A stretch of DNA of 64,000 nucleotides from Psychroserpens mesophilus (lineage in GTDB: Bacteria; Bacteroidota; Bacteroidia; Flavobacteriales; Flavobacteriaceae), in NCBI RefSeq assembly GCF_000826645.1, contig NZ_JXJP01000013.1, positions 124,001-188,000 of the forward strand, given 5' to 3'. The notes beneath the pieces are model-generated. The model saw nothing but the letters and a program-made list of their open reading frames with translations. It did not search any database and was not told where the DNA came from. Positions 42,572 through 51,176 of the stretch are shown here, piece after piece. How positions within the stretch are numbered: position 1 is the first letter of the stretch; the number at the start of each line of letters is the position of its first letter. The position numbers were made by a program, and so were the translations under genes.

Positions 42572-43591
42572 TTATAAAGCACTCTTAAATTGCTCTAAGA
42601 AACGCACGTCGTTTTCACTTAGCAAACGAATATCGCTGATTTGATGCAACAATAGTGCGATACGATCGATTCCCATACCAAAAGCAAAACCTGAATAGGT
42701 TTTAGAATCGATACCACAGTTTTCTAAAACATTGGGATCTACCATACCACAACCCATAATTTCTAGCCAACCTGTTCCTTTAGTCATTTTATAATCGGTT
42801 TCTGTTTCTAAACCCCAATACACATCAACTTCGGCACTTGGCTCAGTAAATGGAAAATAGGATGGACGCAATCTGATTTTAGATTTACCAAACATTTCGG
42901 TAGTGAAGTATTGCAAGGTTTGCTTTAAGTCGGCAAAACTCACATCTTTATCAATATACAAGCCTTCTACCTGATGAAAAAAGCAGTGTGAACGTGCTGA
43001 AATTGCTTCATTACGAAACACACGACCAGGAGAAATGGTACGAATTGGAGGTTTATTATTTTCCATATAACGCACCTGAACAGAACTTGTATGCGTACGC
43101 AACAGCACATCTGGATTTGTTTGAATAAAGAAGGTGTCTTGCATATCACGAGCTGGATGATATTCTGGTAAGTTTAAGGCCGTGAAATTATGCCAATCGT
43201 CTTCAATTTCGGGACCTTCACTCACGTTGAATCCAATACGAGAAAAGATATCTATAATTTGATTTTTCACGATAGATATCGGGTGACGAGCACCAATTTC
43301 GATGGGTTCTCCAGGACGTGATAAATCACCATAAATTCCTGTAGTTTCCTCTTTGCTTTCTAACTCTTCTTTTAAGGCATTTACTTTGTCTTCAGCTGTT
43401 TTTTTGAGCTGATTGATGGTTTGTCCAAATTCTTTCTTTTGTTCCTTTGCGACATTTTTAAACTCAGCGAAATAATCGTTAAGCAATCCCTTTTTGCCTA
43501 AATATTTGATTCGGAATGCCTCAACCTCTTCTTTAGATTGTGCTTTAAATGCTTCGGCTTCTGCTATGAGTTCTTTTATCTTATCTATCAT
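42572..43591 (-). CDS. pheS: Phenylalanine-tRNA ligase alpha subunit
   Basis: The catalytic subunit of the (alpha-beta)2 enzyme charging tRNA-Phe. In the 339-residue protein, the N-terminal coiled-coil (about 1-85) binds tRNA. The class II core follows, with ARHPISIVKNQI, motif 2 (VFRNEAISARSHCFFHQVEG) and motif 3 (GFAFGMGIDRIALL). Length is normal. pheT is not in the window, so the subunits are encoded apart, as usual in this group. A TAAATTTG box is upstream; the interspersed repeat copy B separates it from the next gene. Confidence 0.95.
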   Translation of the reverse strand: MIDKIKELIAEAEAFKAQSKEEVEAFRIKYLGKKGLLNDYFAEFKNVAKEQKKEFGQTINQLKKTAEDKVNALKEELESKEETTGIYGDLSRPGEPIEIGARHPISIVKNQIIDIFSRIGFNVSEGPEIEDDWHNFTALNLPEYHPARDMQDTFFIQTNPDVLLRTHTSSVQVRYMENNKPPIRTISPGRVFRNEAISARSHCFFHQVEGLYIDKDVSFADLKQTLQYFTTEMFGKSKIRLRPSYFPFTEPSAEVDVYWGLETETDYKMTKGTGWLEIMGCGMVDPNVLENCGIDSKTYSGFAFGMGIDRIALLLHQISDIRLLSENDVRFLEQFKSAL

Positions 43592-43630
43592 GCCTGTGCT
43601 GAATTTAGTTCAGTAACTTAAAATGAATGG

Positions 43631-43638
43631 CAAATTTA
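43631..43638 (-). promoter_or_regulatory. -7 promoter box of pheS
   Basis: The minus strand reads TAAATTTG, an exact match to TAnnTTTG, 40 bases before the pheS start. Confidence 0.5.
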
Positions 43639-43652
43639 TGAATTTTATCGAG

Positions 43653-43757
43653 ATTTGCGTTAGTGATGGAGGCATTTGTTGAAGCTCTCCTCCTAAGTTT
43701 TTAGAACTTTGGTGGAAGCGACTGCCGAGAGCACGACCACGTGTGGTAACGCCCAAA
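43653..43757 (-). repeat. GGGCGTTACC...CTAACGCAAAT interspersed repeat, copy B
   Basis: On the minus strand it starts TTTGGGCGTTACC and ends CATCACTAACGCAAAT, like copy A at 19895-19976. The middle is longer (105 against 82 bases) and differs, apart from GTGCTCTCG-like and AGTCGCTT-like segments. It fills the gap between pheS and the 43760-44116 gene. Confidence 0.75.
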
Positions 43758-43759
43758 TT

Positions 43760-44116
43760 TTAATCTATAAACTTCGTTTCGACAAAATAGTTAACAATAG
43801 CATCTTTCATTAAAACGCTTTGCTCACCTGCTTTTAAAGTGGGCAATTGCGCTTTAATTTTATAATGAGGCCAGCCGTCTTCATCAACAAAATCAAATTC
43901 ATAGTAACCATATGGTGACAACAGTTTACAAATGGCAATGTGCATCAAATCGATCTTGTGATCTTTTTTAAATTTGCGATCAAATTGCCCTAACTCTTGT
44001 ACTCCGATTAAATAGATAATGGCATCTAAATCTAAGGGGTCACCATCTGAAAATTGAGCAGATAATTTTTTAACTACCAAATCCCATCGCTCTTTTAATT
44101 GTTCGTCTCTAGCCAT
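43760..44116 (-). CDS. Conserved hypothetical protein (Bacteroidota)
   Basis: The 118-residue soluble protein has no signal peptide and no membrane segment. Motifs include ERWDLVVKKLSAQF, DLDAIIYLIGVQELGQ and GYYEFDFVDEDGWPHYK. The last ends in a charged aromatic cluster that looks like a binding surface. No named domain recognised. It has its own TAACTTTG box and is divergent from cvpA, with only 125 bases between the two starts. Confidence 0.7.
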   Translation of the reverse strand: MARDEQLKERWDLVVKKLSAQFSDGDPLDLDAIIYLIGVQELGQFDRKFKKDHKIDLMHIAICKLLSPYGYYEFDFVDEDGWPHYKIKAQLPTLKAGEQSVLMKDAIVNYFVETKFID

Positions 44117-44156
44117 AATGTATGCTTAAAAATGGTATTTATAAAATTACAATTTG

Positions 44157-44164
44157 CAAAGTTA
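44157..44164 (-). promoter_or_regulatory. -7 promoter box of the 43760-44116 gene
   Basis: The minus strand reads TAACTTTG (TAnnTTTG), 41 bases before the start codon. Confidence 0.5.
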
Positions 44165-44217
44165 GTAAACTATAAGCTCTTGAAATGCGTTATTAATTTA
44201 AAATGAGAAAATTTATG

Positions 44218-44225
44218 TAGGTTTG
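44218..44225 (+). promoter_or_regulatory. -7 promoter box of cvpA
   Basis: TAGGTTTG (TAnnTTTG) lies 17 bases before the cvpA start codon. Confidence 0.5.
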
Positions 44226-44241
44226 TTAAAACTGAATCCAT

Positions 44242-44772
44242 ATGGCTTTAATTGATATTATTTTAGGTGCACTTTTACTCTTTGGTTTAATTAGAGGTTT
44301 TATGAAAGGGCTTTTTGTTGAAGTTGCGTCTTTAGTAGCTCTTATTGCTGGTGTTTATGGAGCAATACACTTTAGTAATTTTGCTGCTGAATTTTTGGAT
44401 AGCAGTTTAGACTGGGATGAAAAATACATTAATATTGTAGCCTTTGCAATTACGTTTGTAATTATAGTCTTAGTCATTTCACTTGCTGGCAAAGCTTTGA
44501 CAAAACTAGCAAATTTTGCTGCTTTAGGGATATTAAACAAACTCCTTGGTGGAGTTTTTGGCCTTTTGAAGATAGGTTTGATTTTAAGTATTTTGCTCAT
44601 TGTTTTTGGCAATTTGAATAATACTATTCCCTTTGTTGATGATAAAGATTTAGAAGATTCTGTTCTTTACGAACCTGTAAAAGGATTAGCACCAATGATT
44701 TTCCCTGATCTCTTAAACAAAGGGAAAGCCGATGCTGATGACAACTCACAAGAACATTCTGAAGCAGAGTAA
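44242..44772 (+). CDS. cvpA: CvpA family membrane protein
   Basis: The 176-residue inner-membrane protein has four hydrophobic segments (about 3-17, 24-45, 65-85 and 100-122) and the family signature IDIILGALLLFGLIRGFMKGL at the start, followed by FVEVASLVALIAGVYGA. The C-terminal 55 residues are acidic and soluble. CvpA is associated with colicin V export in E. coli, but in most bacteria its role is in envelope homeostasis and remains unclear. Divergent from the hypothetical gene at 43760. Confidence 0.88.
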   Translation: MALIDIILGALLLFGLIRGFMKGLFVEVASLVALIAGVYGAIHFSNFAAEFLDSSLDWDEKYINIVAFAITFVIIVLVISLAGKALTKLANFAALGILNKLLGGVFGLLKIGLILSILLIVFGNLNNTIPFVDDKDLEDSVLYEPVKGLAPMIFPDLLNKGKADADDNSQEHSEAE

Positions 44773-44838
44773 AGATAGCGCTTTACAAAGATCTATTGGC
44801 TAGTTCGTTAGACTTTGAAAACCTATTTTTAATAAAAT

Positions 44839-46701
44839 TTAGTATTCATCCTTTACATTGTCTTTTATCCATTTTAAACAGGATTTGAAATCTTTAAATA
44901 TATGTTCATTAGGAATAAAGTCTGGTATGATATCGATACGTTCCATCATATATCTTGGTTGCTTTAAAAGATTTACAAACAACACTTGAATATTGTTCTT
45001 TTGCAGTTCCAGAAGCATATCTTCCATGGCATACAATCCAGATTGATCCATATATTGCATACGTCCTAATCGTAGAATAACTGTTTTTGCTGTTTTTGGA
45101 ATTTGTAAAGTCAAAGCCTGAAAATCACTTGTTGAGCCAAAAAATAAAGGTCCTTTTATATGTTTAATGAACACTTCCTCTTTTAAGTTAGACGGGAAAT
45201 TCCCCTCGTCATCCCAAGCTTCTTCTTTCAGAGATTTCACATCAGAACGCTCAGCAGTTATATCTCCGATTTTCTTCATAAACATTAATGAGGCTATAAC
45301 CAAACCAATACCTACGGCAAAAATTAAATCCCAAAATGTAGACAGTATTAAAACAACAAGCATAATTAAGACTTCCGAACTTAATTTAATAGGACCAAAC
45401 TTAAGGTCTTTTGGTAAAAATGGAATTGCTTTTAAGCCTTTATAGTCCATAACGCCTATTCCGACAGTGATTAAAATACCTGCTAAAACTGCAGCTGGTA
45501 TTTTTGAAGCTACAGGTCCTAAAGCTAGCATTATTATTAATAGCATAACACCTGCAATCATACCTGAAAGCTTTGTTTTTCCACCAGCATTAATATTCAC
45601 GACGGTTCTAATCGTTGCTCCAGCTCCAGGAATACCACCAAAAACAGAAGCTATACTATTACCAATCCCTTGACCTATAAGCTCTCTATTAGGTTTGTGT
45701 TTAGTCTTCGTCATATTATCTGCCACCACACTTGTAAGTAGAGAATCTATGGCTCCCAGTAAGGCTAAGGCTAAGGCTGTGAAAATATAAGGTGTAATAC
45801 TTCCCAAACTAAAATTTGTGAACATATCTAATCTTGGAATCGGAATACCTCCAGGAATTTCTGAGATTTCCCTGTAGTTTAAGTTAAACCCATACGCAAT
45901 TCCAGACATCACAACTAAAGCGACTAAAGTACTTGGCACAACTTTGGTTATGCGTTTAAATCCGTAAATAATAAATATCGTACCTAAAGCCAAAACAAGT
46001 TCTAGCCATTTGATATTTTTTAAAGCTCTTGGCAATACTTTTATGGCTCCTAAGGTACCTGAAGCCTCCTTTGCTGCTAATGTTTGTGACTCTTTTAAAA
46101 TATCTTCAGAGGTGATTTTGCCTGCACGATTAATTGTTTCTTTAAAATTTTCAAGAACTAAAATTCCTTCTCCAGCTTCTTCTTTTAAAATATTCTCAAG
46201 AATAACTTCTTCAGCTTGTGGTTTAAATTGTTCTACAAATGCAACATCTTCTTTAGGATAATAACCTATTGATGGCAAGATTTGTGTTAATAAAATAATG
46301 ACACCTATTGCCGTCATAAATCCAGAGACCACTGGATACGGAATATATCTTATGTACTTCCCTACACCAACTAAACCAAGTCCAATTTGTATTAAACCTG
46401 CTAATAAAAACACAGTTAAAATAGCTGGCAATGCCTTTTCTACACTACCATCATTGGCAGCTACTATTCCTGCTATTATCACCATACTTACAGCAGTCAT
46501 TGGAGCTGTAGGCCCAGAAATCTGTGTTGCTGTCCCTCCAAATAGTGCAGCGAAAAAACTAATAAAAATTGCACCATATAAGCCTGCTTCCGGACCTAAA
46601 CCTGATGACACACCAAAAGCAAGAGCTAATGGCAAAGCCACTATTCCGGCTGTAATTCCTCCAAAAGCATCGCCTTTAATATTTGAAAAGAAATGTTTCA
46701 T
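44839..46701 (-). CDS. SulP-family anion transporter (first, with long extra loop)
   Basis: The 620-residue SulP protein opens with DAFGGITAGIVALPLALAFG, the family's first transmembrane signature. It has 10 or more hydrophobic segments, SVFGGIPGAGATIRT and a C-terminal STAS domain (about 510-615, VILRLGRMQYMDQSGLYAMEDML). Residues about 155-235 form a long charged loop (LENILKEEAGEG...), much longer than the matching region of the second SulP in this cluster. It is the neighbour of a beta-carbonic anhydrase gene; this suggests bicarbonate as substrate rather than sulfate, by analogy with BicA. It is separated from the carbonic anhydrase by a terminator, so it has its own transcript. Confidence 0.87.
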   Translation of the reverse strand: MKHFFSNIKGDAFGGITAGIVALPLALAFGVSSGLGPEAGLYGAIFISFFAALFGGTATQISGPTAPMTAVSMVIIAGIVAANDGSVEKALPAILTVFLLAGLIQIGLGLVGVGKYIRYIPYPVVSGFMTAIGVIILLTQILPSIGYYPKEDVAFVEQFKPQAEEVILENILKEEAGEGILVLENFKETINRAGKITSEDILKESQTLAAKEASGTLGAIKVLPRALKNIKWLELVLALGTIFIIYGFKRITKVVPSTLVALVVMSGIAYGFNLNYREISEIPGGIPIPRLDMFTNFSLGSITPYIFTALALALLGAIDSLLTSVVADNMTKTKHKPNRELIGQGIGNSIASVFGGIPGAGATIRTVVNINAGGKTKLSGMIAGVMLLIIMLALGPVASKIPAAVLAGILITVGIGVMDYKGLKAIPFLPKDLKFGPIKLSSEVLIMLVVLILSTFWDLIFAVGIGLVIASLMFMKKIGDITAERSDVKSLKEEAWDDEGNFPSNLKEEVFIKHIKGPLFFGSTSDFQALTLQIPKTAKTVILRLGRMQYMDQSGLYAMEDMLLELQKNNIQVLFVNLLKQPRYMMERIDIIPDFIPNEHIFKDFKSCLKWIKDNVKDEY

Positions 46702-46835
46702 ACATTATGATAAGTTGGTTTTTTACTAAATTTAAGATTTTTTGCCGATATATAGAGTTCTTGATTAACTATAACCTTTAATTAACATTATAAAACTCCT
46801 TAAATTTTTTATTCGAATTATTTTATGAAAAACTT

Positions 46836-46865
46836 AAAAAAGCATCACCTTTTGGTAATGCTTTT
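46836..46865 (-). terminator. Terminator after the carbonic anhydrase gene
   Basis: AAAAGCAT-C-ACC, loop TTTT, GGT-A-ATGCTTTT, with an A-run to the left that becomes the T-tract on the minus strand. It ends the SulP2-Usp-CA operon and separates it from the first SulP gene. The rest of 46702-46901 shows nothing I can name. Confidence 0.75.
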
Positions 46866-46901
46866 CAATTCATTATTGTCTTTCATTAGATGCGTGATGC
46901 C

Positions 46902-47531
46902 TTATTCAAAAAACTCAACAGCACCTGTGTTTATATCATACATTGCACCAACAATTTTGATTTCATTATTTTTTTCCATTTCTGAAAGTATCGGGCTTTC
47001 TGCATGTATTCTCGCAATGGTTAATTCGACATTTTTCTTTGAAACTTTATCAACAAAATCTAAATTTTTAGAGGTTCTTAAACTTTCATCTTTAGGTTCA
47101 GCAACTGCATTTACGGCAGGTGTGATTTTCTCTATAAGCTTAGTTAAATTTCCCATTTCTGCATGGTCACATGCGCCTTTAACTGCACCACAACTTGTAT
47201 GACCTAATACTACAATTAATTTTGTGCCAGCAAGCTTACATGCAAACTCCATGCTTCCTAAAATATCTTCGTTAACAAAGTTACCAGCGATTCTTACACT
47301 AAAAATATCGCCTAAACCTTGATCGAAAACCAATTCGGCAGATACTCTTGAATCGATACAACTTAAAATTGTTGCAAAAGGAAATTGCCCATCACTTGTG
47401 TCGTTTACCTGTTCTAAAAGATTTCTATTGGCTTTTAAGTTATCTTGAAATCTTTGATTACCTTCTTTTAAATATTGTAATGACTTTTGAGGTGTCATTG
47501 TTGCTTGAGATTCTCTTGTATGTGCTTTCAT
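46902..47531 (-). CDS. Beta-class carbonic anhydrase
   Basis: Interconverts CO2 and bicarbonate. The 209-residue protein has all the beta-class residues: C58, D60 and R62 in SCIDSRV, and H111 and C114 in LGHTSCGAVKGAC, which with the aspartate/arginine dyad form the zinc site. There is no signal peptide, so it is cytosolic. It is the last gene of an operon with a SulP transporter and a UspA-like protein, pointing to bicarbonate uptake followed by hydration control. The GNF segment (RIAGNFV) replaces the usual RNAGN. Confidence 0.93.
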   Translation of the reverse strand: MKAHTRESQATMTPQKSLQYLKEGNQRFQDNLKANRNLLEQVNDTSDGQFPFATILSCIDSRVSAELVFDQGLGDIFSVRIAGNFVNEDILGSMEFACKLAGTKLIVVLGHTSCGAVKGACDHAEMGNLTKLIEKITPAVNAVAEPKDESLRTSKNLDFVDKVSKKNVELTIARIHAESPILSEMEKNNEIKIVGAMYDINTGAVEFFE

Positions 47532-47574
47532 AATATAGATTTTCTAGTTAATTGTTTGTTTATAATATAGTCAA

Positions 47575-48381
47575 TTACTTTTGTTCAGATAGTAAAAAGG
47601 ACACATTTAATTTTGCAATGACATCATTTAAATTATCTGAAATTGGAATGGATTGTGTTTTCGTTTGAGACTTTACCCTATCTATAAACAACAGGTTGAT
47701 GTTACTTTTAGATAAATAACCCGATAAATTTTTGACTGAATTTTGATTGTGTTCAAAAACGTATTCTGTAACGTCTTGCCCTAAACTGCTTTTTGTATTC
47801 TGAAAATCACTGGTATTTTTAATGATTTTAAATGATTTTAGAGGTTTAGCTGCATGTGTAATTAAATGTTTTGAAAATGCAACATTTAAAGAGCTATCAA
47901 AACTATTTAACACACCGAGTGAAATTTGTTTGTCTGGTGTAACGTTGTTAGCATTATCGACAATCATAATTGCACCATCAAAGTTTTTAATTACAAAATT
48001 AGTCACATTATCACCAATAAAACTGAACGGCTTCGATTTGTTTTTTCCTAAAATAACGACATCAGGTTTATACGATTTAAAAATGCTATTAATCTCATTT
48101 TTTAAATTTCCAAAAACATGACTATAACTGATAGGTATATTATGATCCTTGGAAACTGGTTCAATTAAATTTTGAATCTCAGAATCTGTAGACACATAAG
48201 ACCTGTTCATCGTTCTAATAGCAGATAATTGACTTTCTTGTTCTACAATGTCGGTTGGTTTTTTTACATGAAACAAGTGTATCTCTGCATCAATAATTTT
48301 AGCGAGGCTAACACCATTTTTAAGGGTATTAATAGTAGTGTCCTTCATGTCTGTGAGCACTAATATTTTATATTTACTCAT
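47575..48381 (-). CDS. Universal stress protein (UspA)-like protein
   Basis: The 268-residue protein is a tandem of two Usp-like halves: the first begins YKILVLTDMKDTTINTLKNG and contains KPDVVILGKNKSK. The second half is more degenerate and ends with SNINLLFIDRVKS. Usp proteins bind ATP or other nucleotides, or act as regulatory modules beside transporters. It lies between SulP2 (4 bases) and the carbonic anhydrase (43 bases) and so may modulate transport. The ATP-binding GxxG motif of classical Usp is not obvious. Confidence 0.75.
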   Translation of the reverse strand: MSKYKILVLTDMKDTTINTLKNGVSLAKIIDAEIHLFHVKKPTDIVEQESQLSAIRTMNRSYVSTDSEIQNLIEPVSKDHNIPISYSHVFGNLKNEINSIFKSYKPDVVILGKNKSKPFSFIGDNVTNFVIKNFDGAIMIVDNANNVTPDKQISLGVLNSFDSSLNVAFSKHLITHAAKPLKSFKIIKNTSDFQNTKSSLGQDVTEYVFEHNQNSVKNLSGYLSKSNINLLFIDRVKSQTKTQSIPISDNLNDVIAKLNVSFLLSEQK

Positions 48382-48385
48382 TCTA

Positions 48386-49999
48386 TTAGGCTGTTTTTGG
48401 TCTTAGTTTGAAAAATTCGATAAAACTCTCAGGATTCTCTACGACACCTCGTTCTGAAATAAGTTGAATATCTATGTTTCTCTCTTTAGCTTTAAATGCA
48501 AAATCATCTAATATTTCAATAATATCATTGTCAAGATATCTTGTTTTTCTTACATCTAATTCTAAATTGGTATCTCTAGGCAAACTATCTAATTCCTTTA
48601 AAATAGCTCCTTTATTGAAAAACGTTACTTCTTCCGCCAAGGTCATTTTAATTTTATGCTTACCATTACTTTTATCTTCAATATGCAAAAAGTGAGAATT
48701 TTGGAAACTTTTTATCAAGATGACAACGATACCAACACCTAATCCCATTCCTATTCCTACTAATAAATCTGTAAATACGATACCTAATACAGTAACAAAA
48801 AATGGTATAGACTGTTTCCATCCTAAATCGTACATTTTTTTGAATAAAGACGGTTTTGCTAATTTAAATCCGACAATAAACAAGATTGCTGCAAGTACTG
48901 ATAATGGAATCATGTTTAATAATCTCGGAATTAATATCACTGAAATCAATAATAAAAATCCATGAATAATTGCCGACATTTTACTTCTACCACCAGATTG
49001 AATATTTGCTGAACTTCTAACAATTACCTGAGTAATTGGTAAACCTCCAATCATTCCTGAAATAATGTTACCAGTTCCCTGAGCTAATAATTCTCTATTC
49101 GTTGGTGTTACGTTTTTGTGTGGATCTAATTTATCTGTAGCTTCAACACAAAGTAAAGTTTCTAAACTTGCTACAAGTGCAATAGTAAAAGCTACAATCC
49201 ATACTTCTGGATTAGTTATCGCCGAGAAATTTGGCAAACTAAATTGTCCGAAAAAAGATGCCGCATCTTCAGGAATAGGCACACTTACCAAATGTGATTG
49301 TTCAATTCCTAAAGTTTCATGTGATTGCGTTAGTAGGAAAAAAATGATTCCAACCACTACAGCAACCAATGGTCCTTGAATTAGTTGAAAAATTTTTCCT
49401 TTTTTAGACAACACTTTATCCCACAATAGCAAAATCCCTAATCCAATAGCACCAATTAAAGCTGATCCTGGCGTAATATGATTTAATGCATTGATAATTT
49501 CTGAAAATGTATTCTCTCCATCAACTTGAAAAAAGGCAAAATCGCCTTCTGGATCAGGATCGTATCCAAAGAAGTGTGGGATTTGTTTCAGGATAATGAT
49601 AATCCCAATCCCTGTTAACATTCCTTTAATCACTGAAGACGGAAAATAATATCCAATAATTCCGGCTTTAAGTAAACCAAAAATCAATTGAATGATTCCA
49701 CCTAAAACAACAGCAACTAAAAAATTCTGATAACCACCTAGAGTGCCTATCGCAGTTAATACAATAGCTGCTAAACCTGCAGCTGGACCACTAACTCCAA
49801 TTTTAGAGCCACTCAATCCACCGACTACAATACCTCCTACAATACCTGCTATGAGCCCTGAAAAAAGAGGTGCTCCACTCGCTAGTGCAATACCTAAACA
49901 TAATGGTAATGCTACAAAAAACACGACTATACTAGCTGGTAAGTCGTTCTTAATCGTTTTAAACATATATAAATTCATTTTGTCATTGAATACATCCAA
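48386..49999 (-). CDS. SulP-family anion transporter (second), likely bicarbonate carrier
   Basis: The 537-residue SulP protein has the first-helix signature NDLPASIVVFFVALPLCLGI, multiple hydrophobic segments, GNIISGMIGGLPITQVIVRS, and a STAS-like C-terminus (about 435-530, ELDVRKTRYLDNDIIEILDD). The start could also be M8 or M12, which would remove a short polar lead. It is followed after 4 bases by the Usp-like gene and then by beta-carbonic anhydrase, an order that suggests inorganic-carbon uptake. It shares only distant similarity with the first SulP, so the pair is not a recent duplication. A 100-residue protein gene lies upstream. Confidence 0.88.
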   Translation of the reverse strand: MDVFNDKMNLYMFKTIKNDLPASIVVFFVALPLCLGIALASGAPLFSGLIAGIVGGIVVGGLSGSKIGVSGPAAGLAAIVLTAIGTLGGYQNFLVAVVLGGIIQLIFGLLKAGIIGYYFPSSVIKGMLTGIGIIIILKQIPHFFGYDPDPEGDFAFFQVDGENTFSEIINALNHITPGSALIGAIGLGILLLWDKVLSKKGKIFQLIQGPLVAVVVGIIFFLLTQSHETLGIEQSHLVSVPIPEDAASFFGQFSLPNFSAITNPEVWIVAFTIALVASLETLLCVEATDKLDPHKNVTPTNRELLAQGTGNIISGMIGGLPITQVIVRSSANIQSGGRSKMSAIIHGFLLLISVILIPRLLNMIPLSVLAAILFIVGFKLAKPSLFKKMYDLGWKQSIPFFVTVLGIVFTDLLVGIGMGLGVGIVVILIKSFQNSHFLHIEDKSNGKHKIKMTLAEEVTFFNKGAILKELDSLPRDTNLELDVRKTRYLDNDIIEILDDFAFKAKERNIDIQLISERGVVENPESFIEFFKLRPKTA

Positions 50000-50050
50000 T
50001 GACTAATTTTTAATAATTTTAATGGACAATCAAGTCCGTTTTCTAAAAAA

Positions 50051-50353
50051 TTATAAAATGAATTCGGGAGGTGGAGAAATTAAATTGAGATGTGGCTTAG
50101 GGTATGTTTTAAACCGATACTCTAAACTATTACCTCTATTCGAAAAATACAGTGATTCTAAATTGATAATATTATCTGAAGCAATCACATCCAGTTCAGA
50201 TATTTTTTTGGAAGTATTATTCTCTTCTTCTTCAGTTATGGAATAAAAGTAAGAAATATCAGCAGTATCATCAATAGCTAAAATTACTGTTGGCGCAGAA
50301 ATTAAAAACGCGAACAGAATTAAAAAGAAAGTAGCTGTAATATTTTTGGCCAT
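50051..50353 (-). CDS. Small exported protein of unknown function
   Basis: The 100-residue protein has an N-terminal hydrophobic segment (residues about 6-26, TATFFLILFAFLISAPTVIL) that may be a signal peptide or an anchor. The remaining 75 residues are acidic and polar, ending in PKPHLNLISPPPEFIL. It is preceded by a TATATTTG promoter box and lies 51 bases upstream of SulP2, so it may be the first gene of the inorganic-carbon operon. No family was recognised. An open frame on the other strand overlaps but lacks a promoter. Confidence 0.6.
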   Translation of the reverse strand: MAKNITATFFLILFAFLISAPTVILAIDDTADISYFYSITEEEENNTSKKISELDVIASDNIINLESLYFSNRGNSLEYRFKTYPKPHLNLISPPPEFIL

Positions 50354-50370
50354 AATTTGAATAGAAAAAG

Positions 50371-50378
50371 CAAATATA
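50371..50378 (-). promoter_or_regulatory. -7 promoter box of the small exported protein / SulP2 operon
   Basis: The minus strand reads TATATTTG (TAnnTTTG), 18 bases before the start codon at 50353. Confidence 0.5.
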
Positions 50379-50411
50379 AAATTAGATTTCGATAATATAG
50401 TTAAATAATAT

Positions 50412-51176
50412 TTAAAAAGTCTTTAACATTTTAATGTCATCATCCAATACCCAACCTGTTTTACCATCCGATAATTTAATTTTTTTCCAGTTGCTTACGG
50501 TATCTAGAACCTGAACTTTCGTACCTTCATGAAGCACAAAAGCTTCAGCACTTCTCAAATTTGGTTCACTTTTAATTTTTGTTTCCTGCGCAAAAACTAT
50601 AGCTGGTTGATCCTTTTCAACCAATTTAAATTTATGAAATGCAAATACTAAAGCTACGATGGCTAGTAATAAAGAAACATTACTGGTTACAAAAGCAAAT
50701 CGTTTTTTTGACGTAGAATATGTAAAATAATAAACGATAAATAGGATCACAAAAAACACAACAAATATCACAGCTGCTTTTGCCCAGCCATCAAAACTCA
50801 TAGTGTTTGTCACATTTTTTATCAACTTTGATATACCAACTTCTGGTACGGCATCAATGGCATCAACGGTCATGTTTCTGGCAAAGGCGATGTTATTTTG
50901 AATGTCTTTATCATTAGGCTTTAGTAATAAGGCCTTTTCATAATAAAAGATGCTCGGTGCAATATGATTTAACTTGTAATGTGCATTTGCCATATTGAAA
51001 TACAGTTCTGCCGAATGTTCTCCAGAATCTAAAATCGTCTTGTATTTCACTAAAGCTTCCGTATAATTTGCCTCATTATACAACGCGTTAGCTTCATCAA
51101 AAAGCTGATGATTTTGGGCAAATACTAATGTGCCAAACAGAAAAATCAGTATGTAACTTATGTTTTTCATTTTCAA
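50412..51176 (-). CDS. batE: BatE: TPR and SH3-domain protein of the Bat operon
   Basis: The 254-residue protein has a signal peptide (MKMKNISYILIFLFGTLVFAQ) and two to three TPR units (about 25-105, LFDEANALYNEANYTEALVK and AHYKLNHIAPSIFYYEKALL). Two membrane segments follow (about 135-158 and 166-186), then a C-terminal bacterial SH3 domain (EPNLRSAEAFVLHEGTKVQV...KTGWVLDDD). This is the BatE layout. It is the last gene of the batABCDE series; the Bat proteins help cells tolerate oxidative conditions in Bacteroides, by an unknown mechanism. No terminator was found after it. Confidence 0.85.
   Translation of the reverse strand: MKMKNISYILIFLFGTLVFAQNHQLFDEANALYNEANYTEALVKYKTILDSGEHSAELYFNMANAHYKLNHIAPSIFYYEKALLLKPNDKDIQNNIAFARNMTVDAIDAVPEVGISKLIKNVTNTMSFDGWAKAAVIFVVFFVILFIVYYFTYSTSKKRFAFVTSNVSLLLAIVALVFAFHKFKLVEKDQPAIVFAQETKIKSEPNLRSAEAFVLHEGTKVQVLDTVSNWKKIKLSDGKTGWVLDDDIKMLKTF

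Noticed and set aside
46298-46729. 143-codon plus-strand frame
   Set aside because: It lies entirely opposite the membrane segments of the first SulP gene, with proline- and lysine-rich low-complexity content and no family features.
44839-49999. Sulfate permeases in a sulfur assimilation locus
   Set aside because: No cys genes nearby; the carbonic anhydrase neighbour argues for bicarbonate, though sulfate is not excluded.
49743-50246. Plus-strand frames opposite the start of SulP2 and the small exported protein
   Set aside because: The minus-strand genes have a promoter box, a signal-like N-terminus and family match (SulP2); the plus-strand frames have none of these.
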